Source of the DNA: Rhipidocladum racemiflorum
Taxonomy: Eukaryota; Streptophyta; Magnoliopsida; Poales; Poaceae
Direction: 5' to 3'
Assembly: GCA_036346355.1 (NCBI GenBank)
Contig: CM070579.1
Span: forward strand, 8,184,001 to 8,248,000
Length of the DNA: 64,000 bases
The notes below the pieces were generated by a model that was not told the DNA's origin, ran no database searches, and saw nothing but the letters and a program-made list of their open reading frames with translations. Every line of letters begins with the position of its first letter. Within the stretch, counting starts at the first letter, position 1. Positions 44,701-56,700 of this stretch are shown one piece after another. The translations under genes and the position numbers were made by a program.

Positions 44701-47700
44701 GATTGCACCGAGTCCAATCTTCACTAGTAAATAGCTGTCTCAACACATCTCTGTTCTTGTACAAGCTCTGCAATGTGAGAAAAGATGTGGCAAACCTAGT
44801 AGCTGCTGGCCTTACAAGATCCTTCCCATTTGTCAACTCTCTCATTGTTGAAAGTAGCCTCCCATGCCTATAGATAAATGTAGTGACCCGCTTGGCATTA
44901 TCAATTGTCTTCTTGAACTCCGGTAGCTTCCCAATGTCCTCCAACATGAGGTCCAAGCAATGTGCAAAGACAAGGAGTCCAAAATAGAGCAAGGATCCTC
45001 TCCATTAGAATTCTACTGCCGCTTTGAAGTTGGCACCGTTGTCCGTCACCACCGAACAACATGTTCCTTGCCGATCCGCTCAATTCTTGCCTCAAGCAAA
45101 CTCGCTAGCATTGTTGCACTAGCCACTTCACTTGATGCATCAACCGACTCCAAGAAGAAGGTCCCCGCAGATGCTTTACAAGAAAATTGATCAAGTGTCT
45201 TCCCTCTTATCTGTCCATCCATCGACATGAGTGTGCAACTAACTTTTCCAATGTTTCTCTTGCTCCATCCTCAACTTATCAGCCTCCCTCTTTGCTTTCT
45301 CAAGTACTTGGCACCCTCAAATCATGGTATGAAATGTTATTGAAACCGGGTCCATATTGCCCTATGGACTCACACATGATCTCAAAGCTTCTAGACTTGA
45401 TGGCATTGAATGGAATGCCACACTCATAGAAGAAATCAGATATGTGGCCTCGCACCCTTTCTTTCTCCTCCGGTGTCCTTACGCATTGCTCCCTTGTGGT
45501 TTGAGAAGGGCACTTGCCATGTCTCGCATCAACCACCTCTTCCTGTCTTAAAACAACCCAACAACCGATTTAGTTTGTTTTGCCACGGTTGTCCCAACTT
45601 TTGTAGAGCTGATTGCTTTCTTTTGCAAATTGTTCCAGAACTTGGACATAGGTTGGAAGCTTTAGATGACGCTTCTTGGGAGCTTGGGCCCCTCTCATCA
45701 CAGCCCACTTCTTCCTCTTCTTCAACTGGCTTATCAATATCATCATCCAATTCAATGACTCTACTTCTTGACGTCTTCTTCAGATAGTCTTGCATCTCCC
45801 TCATTATTGCTGTGGTTGTCTTCGAACACTTTTGCACATCTCCAAACCCTGCGGCAAGATGTTGCTTCAATCTCTTTATTCCCGAGCGCATTTGTTTGCC
45901 ACATAGGGTACATTGCACCAAATCTTTGTTGCTCAAATCCGGCCAAAATCCATACTTCCATCCTGGATCATTGGACTTGGCCTTTCGTGGTGATCTTTAG
46001 TCGATCATATGCAAGATCGGCAACAATATCGCCGGCAAAGACTGGCCGAGCATCGTGCATGGCCTCGAGTTTGAGACCCTCACCCTCGCCCAAAATAAAT
46101 CCACACAGAGAGTATCAAGGCCGCTTAGCATCAACACTTGTCTCTAACAGAGGGGTGAAGAGGAGCAAACAAAGAAGAAATGAGCAGAGCAGACAAGAGA
46201 GGAGCAAATGAGCAGAGCAGAGGAGGCACCTGAGCAGAGCAGAGCAAATGAGCAGAGCCAAGAAAATGTGAGCAGAGGGGGCAAGCGATGGGAGGAGAGC
46301 TGAGTGAGGCCTGAGGAGAGCCGGAGCAGAGGGAGGAGAGCCGGAGCAGCAGCGGCTCGGCGGAGGCCTGAGCGGCGGGAGGCTCAGAGCCACTGGCCGC
46401 AAGGAGAGGAAGACAAGGCAGAGGGGCGAAGGAGAGGGGCCTGACGGACCAAGAGCCGACGGCGCCGACAGAGGAGGTGGCGGCGACGAGGAGGTGGCAA
46501 CAAGGAAGAGGACGCCGCAGATGCGACGCTAGGGTTGGGCGGTTGGGGACTTTGACTGGTCTTATTTCCCCGTGACCCGTCCCTCCTCCCAACCTAGGCG
46601 CCCGCCGAAGCTCGCTGAGACGCGCGACGGCCCGGGCGACGCCTAGACGGGCCAGGCGGTCGCCTTTCGTCGGCCAGGCGAGGCGACGTCCCCCGGCGAC
46701 CTCCCACCGGCGCCGCGACGCCTAGGCGACGCCTTGACATCCATGGTTGGGAGCAACAAGCAAGAAAATGGCAAACAACAAGCTCATACAATTTGTGGAA
46801 ATCAGAACAGATATGAAAACTATTAGATTTATGGAGAATTTAAAACAATGGACTTGAAAACAAAAGGTAAGATAAAGCTAGTATGATGCTTGACTAATAC
46901 TTCCCTGCTATTTAGGAATGCTACATACACGATGGTCTGGGGACCAGTTGGATTCACCAGCCGAAAATTTTGTTGGATGAATAGGAGGATGTGCCTTGTC
47001 ATTGTGACCGCCATTGCTGGGGTTTCTCCAGACTCTAGCTTCAGGATCCAAAAGTCGCTGAACATTCTGTCCCCAATCAGGATGAGCCACTTGTTCACGT
47101 ACAATTGTCTAAGTGAAAGGTTGTCAAACATATAAGGTAATGAGAATCATTAAAACAAATAAAAACATGGACAAGAGTCACAAGACACACTAGTAAATTT
47201 CAAAACTGACATGTAGGTCAGTGTTTGGAGAGATGTTATCAGTCTCTGTCCTGGGATAACTAAAGAATCCAGCTTGATACAGTTCTTCAGCCACCTGATA
47301 TGGCAAGCACAAGAGACCAGGAGACAAAACAATCAGGCAACTGAGCTATGCCCATTATTAGCTAGGAAACTGGTAAAGAAAAAGAAGGCACTACAGAAGA
47401 TTGTTTTCTTAATACCTTCATTGTGTGCTCTAAACTCATTCCTGGAGCTTAATGCCATGTTCTTCCTAGTATAGAGAAAGAAACAAAACATAGATGTGAA
47501 ATCTGGAGCTTAAAAACAAAATATTTGAAATCCACAATATCCTAGCTCACAGAAATTATTGGATGGTTGGAAAGATCCAATAGTTTGCTCATATAAAAAT
47601 CAATTTGCACAAAAGTCATATATTAGCATAACATAACTTGAAGATAGCTTGAAGCATAACTAATGTCTGTTAGAGATAACTCATATCTCAACTTACTATA

Positions 47701-50700
47701 TCTTTTGGTACTATCCAAATAGGTTGTTAGTCCTAGTTTCAACTACTCGGACTATTTGGCTATATAAGCCAGCCCCTTGTACATAGAATCTTTGAACCAG
47801 CTTCGAAATGACGTTGTGGTGAAATCACTAGCCGACTTCACCACAACGTCATAGAATCAAACCGCGCACAGCCGTCCACTCGGCGGTGAAGTCGGCTAGT
47901 TCCGTCCACTCGGCGGTGAACCGGTTAAGTCGGAGATGAGGTATCCTTTCAATCGAGATTTCACCACAACGTCATCCACATACGCCTCTACGTTGCGTCC
48001 GAGTTGATTTGTGAAAGCATCGTTGTATTGCACGCTGGTAAGTCGCGCCGGCGTTCTTCAACCCGAATGGCATTGTGACGTAGCAGAAAGCTCCGAACGG
48101 CGTGATGAATGAAGTCTTGATGCAATCTTCCTCCTTGAGGCTAATCTGGTGGTACCCTGAGTAGGCGTCCAGAAAGCTCAAGAGTTCGCAGCCAGCGGTG
48201 GAGTCCACAACTTGGTCGATACGAGGTAATCCGAACGGATCCTTAGGGCATGCCTTGTTGAGGTCGGTATAATCAATGCACATGCGCCAGCTTTTGTTCT
48301 TTTTGCGAACTAGAACTGGGTTCGCCAACCAGTCGGGATGATACACCTCTGTTATAAAGCCAGTGGCTAAGAGTTTGGTGATCTCCTCTTTAATTGCGTC
48401 CCATCGATCTTGAGCAAAGCTTCGAAGGCGCTGCTTGATCGGCTTCGCGTCCTGATTTACATTTAACGCGTGCTCGATCACCTCCCTCGGGACACCAGGC
48501 ATGTCTGAAGGCTTCGCCGCGCTGCTTGATCGGCTTCGCGTCCTGATTTACATTTAACGCGTGCTCGATCACCTCCCTCGGGACACCAGGCATGTCTGAA
48601 GGCTTCCAGGCGAAGATGTCTTGGTTTGCTCGGAGAAAGGTGACGAGCGCGCTTTCCTATTCCTGATCGAGCCATGTCCCAATCAAGGCTGTTTTGGCCG
48701 GATTGGACGGGTCTGAAAGCATGAGACAGGGAGATCAATCACACGATGATTCATTCCATGTTACCGGTACAGTACAAATAGCCAATGATAGCTAGTATCA
48801 CGGCAAGCAAGGCTGGCATTCCTAGATTACATTCAGCTATACATGGAAATACTAATCCTGGGATGCTACCTTGATTGCACCGGTGGGGAGCAGTGCACCT
48901 GGGCGTGCATGCATGGCGCCGAGGAAGACTTAGTCGATGGCGCAGCTGATGGAGATCTCCTGGGCGAGAATGTCACAGTCGGGGGCACGTGAACGTGCAT
49001 GGTCAAACCGTCTAACACGCCCTCGTAGTCGGAGCGGGAGAAGGTCGGACGTTCAGACTAGCTCGAAACTCAGTGAAGACAGAAGTAGGTAGACCCTTGG
49101 TGAAGATATCGGCGAACTGTGAGGTGGTAGGCACATGGAGAACCCGGACATGCCCGAGACCGACGCGCTCGCGGACGAAGTGTAGATCAATCTCCACGTG
49201 TTTCAGAATGGCCGAATCAAGGTTGCCGGAGAGGTAGACGGCCGATGTTGTCACAATAAACAACATGGCGGGCGCAGCGGTGCGAAGCTCAAGAAGTAAG
49301 TTGCGGAGCCATGTAGCTTCGGCGACTCCATTAGCAATGCTGCGGTACTCACTTCAAGATCGAGCGGACACGATGGTCGGCGTTTGGATGACCAAGAAAT
49401 CAAGTTGTCCCCAAGAAAGACCGTGATAGCCGGAGGTGGACTTGCGTGTGTCAGACACCCGCCTTCGTCAGAGTAGACGACCAAATTATCCAGAGAAGAC
49501 TTATGAAAAAATAGACCATGGTCCAAAGTACCTCGCAGATAGCGTAGAATACGCTTTACCAAAGCAAGATGAGGCTCACGGGGATCATGCAGCGGCGGTC
49601 CTGAGATTTCAGGGGCCCGGAACGAGATTTAAAATGGGGGCCCTTCTGTCCGGCTTCCCAGCTTCAGACCACACCAAACACCAGCCAAAAATGTTAAATG
49701 TGCAAACGGACTACTCCATGGGCTGATCTGATGGGCCATACAATCAGCAAAAATGCTAAACATGTAAACAGCTAAAATGTTCTACTAATATATGTAGCTA
49801 CAGGGTGGGACCCATGGTCGAGGGGGGCCCGGAGCGGCTGCACCGCTCGCCCCCCCTCAGGGCCGGCGCTGGGATCATGCATAAAGAGGCAAGCCTGTTG
49901 TACGGCATAAGCAATATCCGGTCAAGTGAAAGTCAGATATTGAAGAGCGCCAGCCAGACTGCGATAGTGTGTCGGATCAGCTACTCGAGAGCCATCACCA
50001 GAGAGCTTGGAATGAGTATCAACAGGTGTGCTACAGGGTTTGCAATCAGCCATACCAGCACGATCCAGAATATCAAGGACATAATGCCGCTGAGACAGGA
50101 ATAAGGAGCCCGACTGACGAGTCACTGAGAGCCCCAGAAAGTGATGAAGGGAACCCAAATCCTTCATAGCAAATTCGGTCCTAAGGGCGGTGATGATGCG
50201 CTGAAGCAAGCTGGATGATAAACAGTCAGTATAATATCATCCACATAGAGAAGATAAGCCATATCTGAGCCCCGGGAAAATATGAACAAAGAGGTGTCGG
50301 ACTTTGCTTCAATAAACCCAAGGGAGGAGATGTGAGATGCAAACCGACTATACCAAGCCCGAGGAGCCTGCTTTAACCCATAGAGAGACTTGTTGAGATG
50401 ACAAACATAATCCGGGTGGGCCGGATCCGCAAAACCAGAAGGCTGCACGCAGTATACTGTCTCAGAGAGAGTGCCATGTAGAAAGTCATTCTTCACATCA
50501 AGCTGATGAACAGGCCAGTCACAAGAAAGAGCTAGCGAGAGCACAGTGCGAACAGTAGCAGGCTTGACAACCGGGCTGAAAGTCTCATCAAAATCAATGC
50601 CAGGCCGTTGGAAGAACCCAACGAGCCTTATAACGCTCAAGCGAACCATCTGGATGAAACTTGTGGCGATAAACCCACTTGCCTATGACAATATTTACGC

Positions 50701-53700
50701 CAGGTGGACGGGGGACAAGGTCCCAAGTCTTATTGGACTGGAGGGCGTCGAATTCTTCAGTCATAGCGGCGCGCCAGTTCGGATCAGCTAATGCACTACG
50801 AAAAGTGGCGATGCAGGTGAAACCTTGTAGCATGAAGGTTGAGGCGATCAGGATTGAGACGAAAACCCGATTTTCCACGAGTGACCATCTGATGAGCATT
50901 GTCCACTGGAGAGACAGATGCGGCAATACGGTGGCCGGTTCGAGTGGGCACAACTGGAGGCGCCAGAGGAACCGGTCCAGGAGGAGGAGAGCCTGCAACT
51001 GCATGTGGTGGTTCGGTGGCGAAGAAGGAGGCCCAACCTGAAAGTCGATGAGTGGAAGGTGGCGGCATAGGCATTGGTGAAGATGGCCCGCACGTGGGCT
51101 ATGCGGGAGGGGCGGACGGCCCAGCGAGGCCGCTGGTCGTCTGGCGTGGTCTGGCTGGCAGCGGCAGTGGAGGTGAGCCCACGGGGCAAGAGTCGAGCCA
51201 CGAGGAGACGATGGACTCAGAGGAAATGAACCAATAGGGAGCTGGACAGAGTCCATGTCAGTTAAAAAATCAAGAGAGGATGATTCAATGGGAGACTGGT
51301 TATTGGCAAAGGGAAAAGATGTCTCGTCAAAGATGACGTGACGGGAAATAATAATGCGATTGATAGATAAATCAAGGCACCGGTACCCTTTGTGTTCGGA
51401 AGGATAACTGAGAAAAACACATAGTATAGAGCGGGGAGAGCTTATGGGCCGCTGTGGATGAGAGGTTGGGGTAGCAGCGACACCCGAAAACACGTAAGTG
51501 GGAATAAGAGGGGTGCACGCCATAGAGGGCGAGGTGTGGTGTGCGGAATTGGAGTGTTTTTGTGGGGTGAAGGTTGAGAAGATATGTGGCGGCATGAAGG
51601 GCTTCAACCCAATAGGATGGCAGGAGGCTAGCTTGAAACATAAGGGAGCGCATGATATTATTGGTGGAGCGAATAATGCGTTCGGCCTTGCCGTTTTGCT
51701 GGGAAGTGTGGGGACATGACATGCGTAGTGCAACGCCATGGGTAAGAAAGAAATGGCGAGCGGTGGAGTTGTCAAACTCACGCCCGTTGTCACATTGGAT
51801 GCTCTTAATTGTGGTGCCAAATTGGGTACGGACATATGCAAAAAAGTGAGAAAGAGTAGAGAAGGTGTCCGACTTGAGGCGCAAAGGAAAAGTCCATGAG
51901 TAATGTGAACAATCATCAAGAATAATGAGATAGTACTTATAACCTAAATGCCGCCACAGTGATGTCCACAAATCACAATGGATTAAATCAAAGTTTGCAT
52001 TGGCACGAGAGTTAGAAACGATCGAAAGGTAAACGAGAGTGGCGACCGAGTTGACAAGCATGACATATGGACTCGGTGGCCTTATTACATGAAATGATGG
52101 AAGCACTGGCTAATTTGGAGAGGGCCTCATCACCAATATGACCAAGGCGGCGATGCCAAAGGGTGGATGATGATGTAGTGACGAAGGCGCGAGGTGGTGG
52201 TAGCGACAGGGGGTAGAGATGTCCGGAGCTATTGCACCTGGCGATCACGCTCTGAGTGCGAAGATCCTTCACAGAAAGGCCATATGGGTCAAATTCTACT
52301 GAACAATTATTATCAATAGTGAACTGACGAACAGAGATCAAATTTTTAATGATGTTAGGAGTAACAAGAATATTGCGTAAAGAAAATTGACCGTGGTGTA
52401 TGGGAAGGATGGTGGAGCCAACGGAGGTGACGGGGAGGGCGGAGCCATTACCCACGATCACAGACGAGTGAGAAGGACGGGGAGGGTGAGAAATGGTGAT
52501 GTTACCAGCATTCGAGGTCATGTGAGAGGTGGCGCCGGAGTCCATGTACCATTCGCCCGATGGAGGAGGGTGGAGCGACATCGTGTTGAAGGATTGCAAT
52601 AGTGCCGCTTGGTCCCATTGTCCAGTAGATGACATGGGCTGCCAGGGAGACCCGACGGATTGTTGGACGTAACAAGGAGCCGCGTATGGCCCAAAGAGTG
52701 GAGGAGGCGATACGACCCCGGCAGTGAGGCACCACATACGCCCAAACAGTGTCGAGGCGCCCGTTGAGGCAGAGCCACAGACGTGCCGCTGGAGCAGCTT
52801 GTTGTGGGGCGGCGGCAGATTGGGCCGCGCCGGAGATGGAAGAGGCTACCGTGTGTGGCCACACCGCACTGCCTCGACCATGGGTTCCAGAGGCCGCCCT
52901 GGCGAGGAGCTCTTGAGGCGGCGCGGAGGTTCGAGCATCACGCTACCGGGCGAACGCTGCCACCGCTGTTGTTGGCGCCGCCACGCGTAGTTGCGTGACT
53001 TGTTGCCGCTTATTGGAGTTGTTGCCGGTGCCGCCATGGGAGTTGACGCCCTGTTGTGGTCGCCACCGCTGCAGTTCGTGGCAACCAGAGCCGTAGAGGT
53101 GGAGCCGCCGGGCCGGTTCTGCAGGGTAAGCTCCTCAAGGAGCAAGTCCGAGCGTACCTCCACAAAGGACGGGAGTGGCTTGGTGCGACGAATCAGACCG
53201 GCCAGATGAAGGAACCTGTCGTTGAGGCCGCGAAGTACGGCGAGGACGAGGGTACGATCCTCGACCGGTTCGCCGAGGTCGCCGAGGGCATCCGCCAGGG
53301 ATTTCAACTTGCGGCAGTAGTCGGAGACGTTGAGGTTACCCTGGAAGAAATTACGGAACTCGGCGTCGAGGTACAAGGCACGGGTCTCCTTATTGCCGAG
53401 GAATTGCTCCTCGAGGCCGAGCCAGACCCGGCGAGCGGATGCGGTAGGCGACATGACGAGTTCGACGAGGCTTGGCGAGACGGTGCCGTAGAGCCAGCTC
53501 AACACCGTGCACTCCATACGTGCCCAGGCCGGATCGGCGGGACGTGCGAGATCGGCGAGGACGTGATCGGAGAGCGCGTACTTGCCGATCACGTCCTCGC
53601 CGACGACGAGAAGAAACAAGCCGCGCCACTTGGTGTAGTTCGGCGAGTCGGAGTCAAGGATGACGGGGATGAGGGTGCGTATGTTGATGACGGCCACCGC

Positions 53701-56700
53701 TTGGGCATGAAGAGCAGCGACGGTGGTTGCTTCGAGCATGGTCTGTTGGTCACAGAAAGCACGTTGGGCTTCCTCAAGACACAGACGATCGGCGTCGAGG
53801 CCAGCGCGTTCAGCGTCGAGGAGTTGACGCTGGGCTGCGAGGCGCTCCTCCTCGGTCGGCACGACGCCATTGTCGGCCATAGGATCAGGGTAGTGGACGC
53901 GGCGGGCGGGGATCGTCGGCGGCGTGGAGAAGCGGCGGGCTAGGAGCGCCAGCGGCTAAGATGCGGAAGCGAGGGTCGCAGGAGGCGAACCACTCATGAT
54001 ACCATGAAAGCGTGAGACAGGGAGATCAATCACACGATGATTCATTCCATGTTACCGGTACAATACAAATAGCCAATGATAGCTAGTATCACGGCAAGCA
54101 AGGCTGGCATTCCTAGATTACATTCAGCTATACATGGAAATACTAATCCTGGGATGCTGCCTTGATTGCACCGGTGGGGAGCAGTGCACCTGGGCATGCA
54201 TGCATGGCGCCGAGGAAGACGTAGTCGATGGCGCAGCTGATGGAGATCTCCTGGGCGAGAATGTCGCAGTCGGGGGCACGTGAACGTGCATGGTCAAACC
54301 GTCTAACAGGGTCGAGTGTTATTTTCTTGACTTCTTCACCAGGTCGGATCCCTGCCTTCGCTTGCTTCTTGGCTGGCACGTCCTCGTCCTGCGAAGCGGA
54401 TGCTGCTAGTCGGATTTTTTGCAAGTCGGCCGATGTTCACAGGACCTCGGCCAACTCACAACTCTCCTTGTCGCATTGGAAAGATTGTTGTACATCTCCG
54501 CGGATTGTGATGACTCCTTTGGGTCCTGGCATCTTGAGCATTGAGTAGGTGTAGTGCGGAACCGCCATGAATTTTGCTAAACCGGGCCTTCCCAAGATAG
54601 CGTGGTATGCCGTCTCGAAATCGGCTACTTCGAAGTTCGTGTGCTCCATCCTGTAGTTGTCTTTCGTGCCGAACGTGACGGGCAAAACAATCTGCCCGAG
54701 TGGCACAGAGGATGTCCCAGGGATCACCCCATGGAAGGGTGATGAGCTTTGTTTGAGCTCGGTCCGTGGTATCCTCATGTCATCGAGGGTCTTGGCAAAC
54801 AAGATATTGAGCCCACTACCACCATTGATCAGCACCCTGGGAACTCGCTCTCATCTGAGGGGCCGTCTTTTTTCCCAGCTTCCTTCTTATCTCTAGGTTC
54901 TGATCGGCTCGAATTTTCCCGTGCGAATCTTTTCAAGGTGAAGCAATCCTTTGCTGCATGCCTTCCTTTCGGGTGAAAGGGGCATTGAGCATTCATTACT
55001 TCGTCGTATTCTTTGTTTTGGGCAGCCCTTGCCCCTCCTCGCTCGGTCGCGGCGACCAGATCCTCTCCCTTCCGCTTTTTCTCCTTTTGCTTCGAGGGTT
55101 CGGTATGGTCTTTTTTGTCCTTTTGCTGGGGTTGATTCTCCCGGCGTTCTGCTAATGCGTCCGACGCAACTGCATAGCGATCGGCCAAGGCGAACATCTC
55201 CCTAGCTGTGGCTGGGGGTCTCCGGGACATCTTTTTGATGAGATCGGGATCGCTGACGCCCTTTTGGAAGGCCACGACGACGACCACATCTGAGACGTCT
55301 CGAACAGTATTCTTTTTCTGCGTGAATCGCCGAATGAACTCTCTCAAGGATTCGTTTTTCTTCTGATGGAGCTGGTAGAGGTCCCAAGGGGTTCCAGGCT
55401 TCTCGAAAGTGCCCTGAAAATTCGTGATGAACTGGTCACAGAGGTCTCCCCAGGAGTCGATGGAATCTCTTGGAAGTCTTGTGAGCCATGCTTGAGCCGA
55501 GGGGGGCAACATGACTAGAAGATAATTTGCCATCACGTTGTTGTCTCCTCCGTCCGCTTTGACTGCAAGGGAGTAGATCTGCAACCAAGCTTCCGGATCT
55601 CTCTCTCCGTCAAATTTGGTAATGCCTTTCGGATTAAAACCGTCCGGCCATTGCACTCGGCGGAGACGAGCAGTGAATGCCCTGATCCCGTCGATAGGGC
55701 CTTTGTCGCGCTGAGCGTGGCGGCGATGCGGGGGAAGACCCACTAGGCGATCTTCATCCTGGTGTGGACTGCGCTGGCCTTTGCGATGGCCGTGGTCGGA
55801 GACCAGATCACGAGGATGCCGACTGCTATGCTCATGGTTGATGCCAAAGCGTTCGTGATCATCCTTCCGGCGGCGATGCTCGTCATCCTCCCGCTCCCGC
55901 CTTCTATCATTGAGGTCTTGGCGAAGGTCACGGTGGATGGTGGAGCGATGTCCCTTTCGCAGGGGGACTTGCGCCGATTGCTTCTTGTTCGACTGCGACC
56001 CGTCCGACTGCTCGCCGTGTGAGTTTCTTCTCTTGTATGCGGAGGCTTTGTCGTCTTGCCCCGCTAGTTGTGCTGGATCGCCGCAGCCGTCACCATGGCT
56101 TTGACCTGTGCCACGATCGGCGCGACTGGGTTGTCAGATTCGATCATGGGTTCCAAGGTATCAAGGAGTGTCTTGGTAGCCAGGATGTTTTGCTGCGGAG
56201 TTTGGAAAACCGACTGGTTCCCCACTTTAGCATGCAAGATGCCGTCGTTGACATTGCGCGCTCGATTTTGAAGTGACCGAACGCGATCGTCCGGGTCTTC
56301 CTGCTGAGCAGGCTCCGTCTTGGTCTCCCCAGGTCCCCATCGATTCTGTGATTCGGGAAGACTGCTTCTGATCAAAAATACCAAACGAAAACTGGAAAAA
56401 CTCTCGGACCTGATCTGATCTAAGTTCGAGAGGATGAGGACGCCGTGTTTGTTGGCGACGAAGTGCAGACTTCCGAAGCAAAAATCCTGGCCTGGAGCAA
56501 AGGTGATGCCATCTTCGAACGCCATCGAAATCACTCAGACTGATCTTCGCGCTGCCACTACCTGGTGCGCCAACTGTTGACGTTTGGTGTCGGCAATAAT
56601 CTTAGGGGGGGTGTGAATTTGTGGGGCAAGGCGCTGGATCAGGATCTCGATGGTAACACAAGACAAGGGATTATACAGGTTCAGGCCCTCGACGGAGGAG

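Larger units (their letters stand above)
43119..46745 (-). mobile_element. hAT transposon, 3.6 kb, with 8-bp target duplication
   Basis: The ends are CAAGCTTGTCAAGGCG and, reverse-complemented, CATGGATGTCAAGGCG. The perfect 8-bp target duplication GTTGGGAG lies at 43111-43118 and 46746-46753. Both subterminal regions (43125-43215 and 46598-46740) repeat GCCTAGGCGA-type words. It encodes a transposase on the minus strand. Insertion split an exon of the TOP3A fragment. Confidence 0.9.
43060..47441 (-). pseudogene. TOP3A: captured genomic fragment of DNA topoisomerase III-alpha, split by an hAT element
   Basis: Minus-strand exons of a type IA topoisomerase are recognisable. 47416-47441 encodes GMSLEHTMK. 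47211-47294 encodes VAEELYQAGFFSYPRTETD and NISPNTDLH, with the active-site tyrosine of the SYPRTET motif. 46929-47108 encodes TIVREQVAHPDWGQNVQ, RLLDPEARVWRNPSNGGH and DKAHPPIHPTKFSAGES. 46746-46794 encodes KLYELVVCHFLACCSQP and continues as AV at 43111-43118 on the other side of the hAT insertion. Introns are retained, so the copy came from genomic DNA. Only the middle of the gene is present, and the AG acceptor before the last exon appears lost. It lies antisense in the LysM gene intron and cannot encode an enzyme. Confidence 0.85.
48714..54308 (-). mobile_element. full-length copia element, 5595 bp, inside the gypsy element
   Basis: It has two 304-bp LTRs (48714-49017 and 54005-54308) and a perfect 5-bp target duplication GGGTC (48709-48713, 54309-54313). 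On the minus strand the LTR starts TGTTAGACGG and ends CGCTTTCA or TGCTTTCA. The primer-binding site TGGTATCATGAG (53993-54004) directly follows the 5' LTR. All copia domains are present in order, with a few frameshifts. Compact LTRs and protein motifs suggest the Ale/Retrofit lineage, which is an inference. A small hAT element sits in its pol region. Confidence 0.92.

Noticed and set aside
45357..46211. Plus-strand open frames of up to 147 codons
   Set aside because: They are antisense to the hAT transposase BED and core regions.
53056..53943. 295-codon open frame on the plus strand
   Set aside because: It is antisense to the copia gag gene, which has a clear domain. It is a shadow frame.
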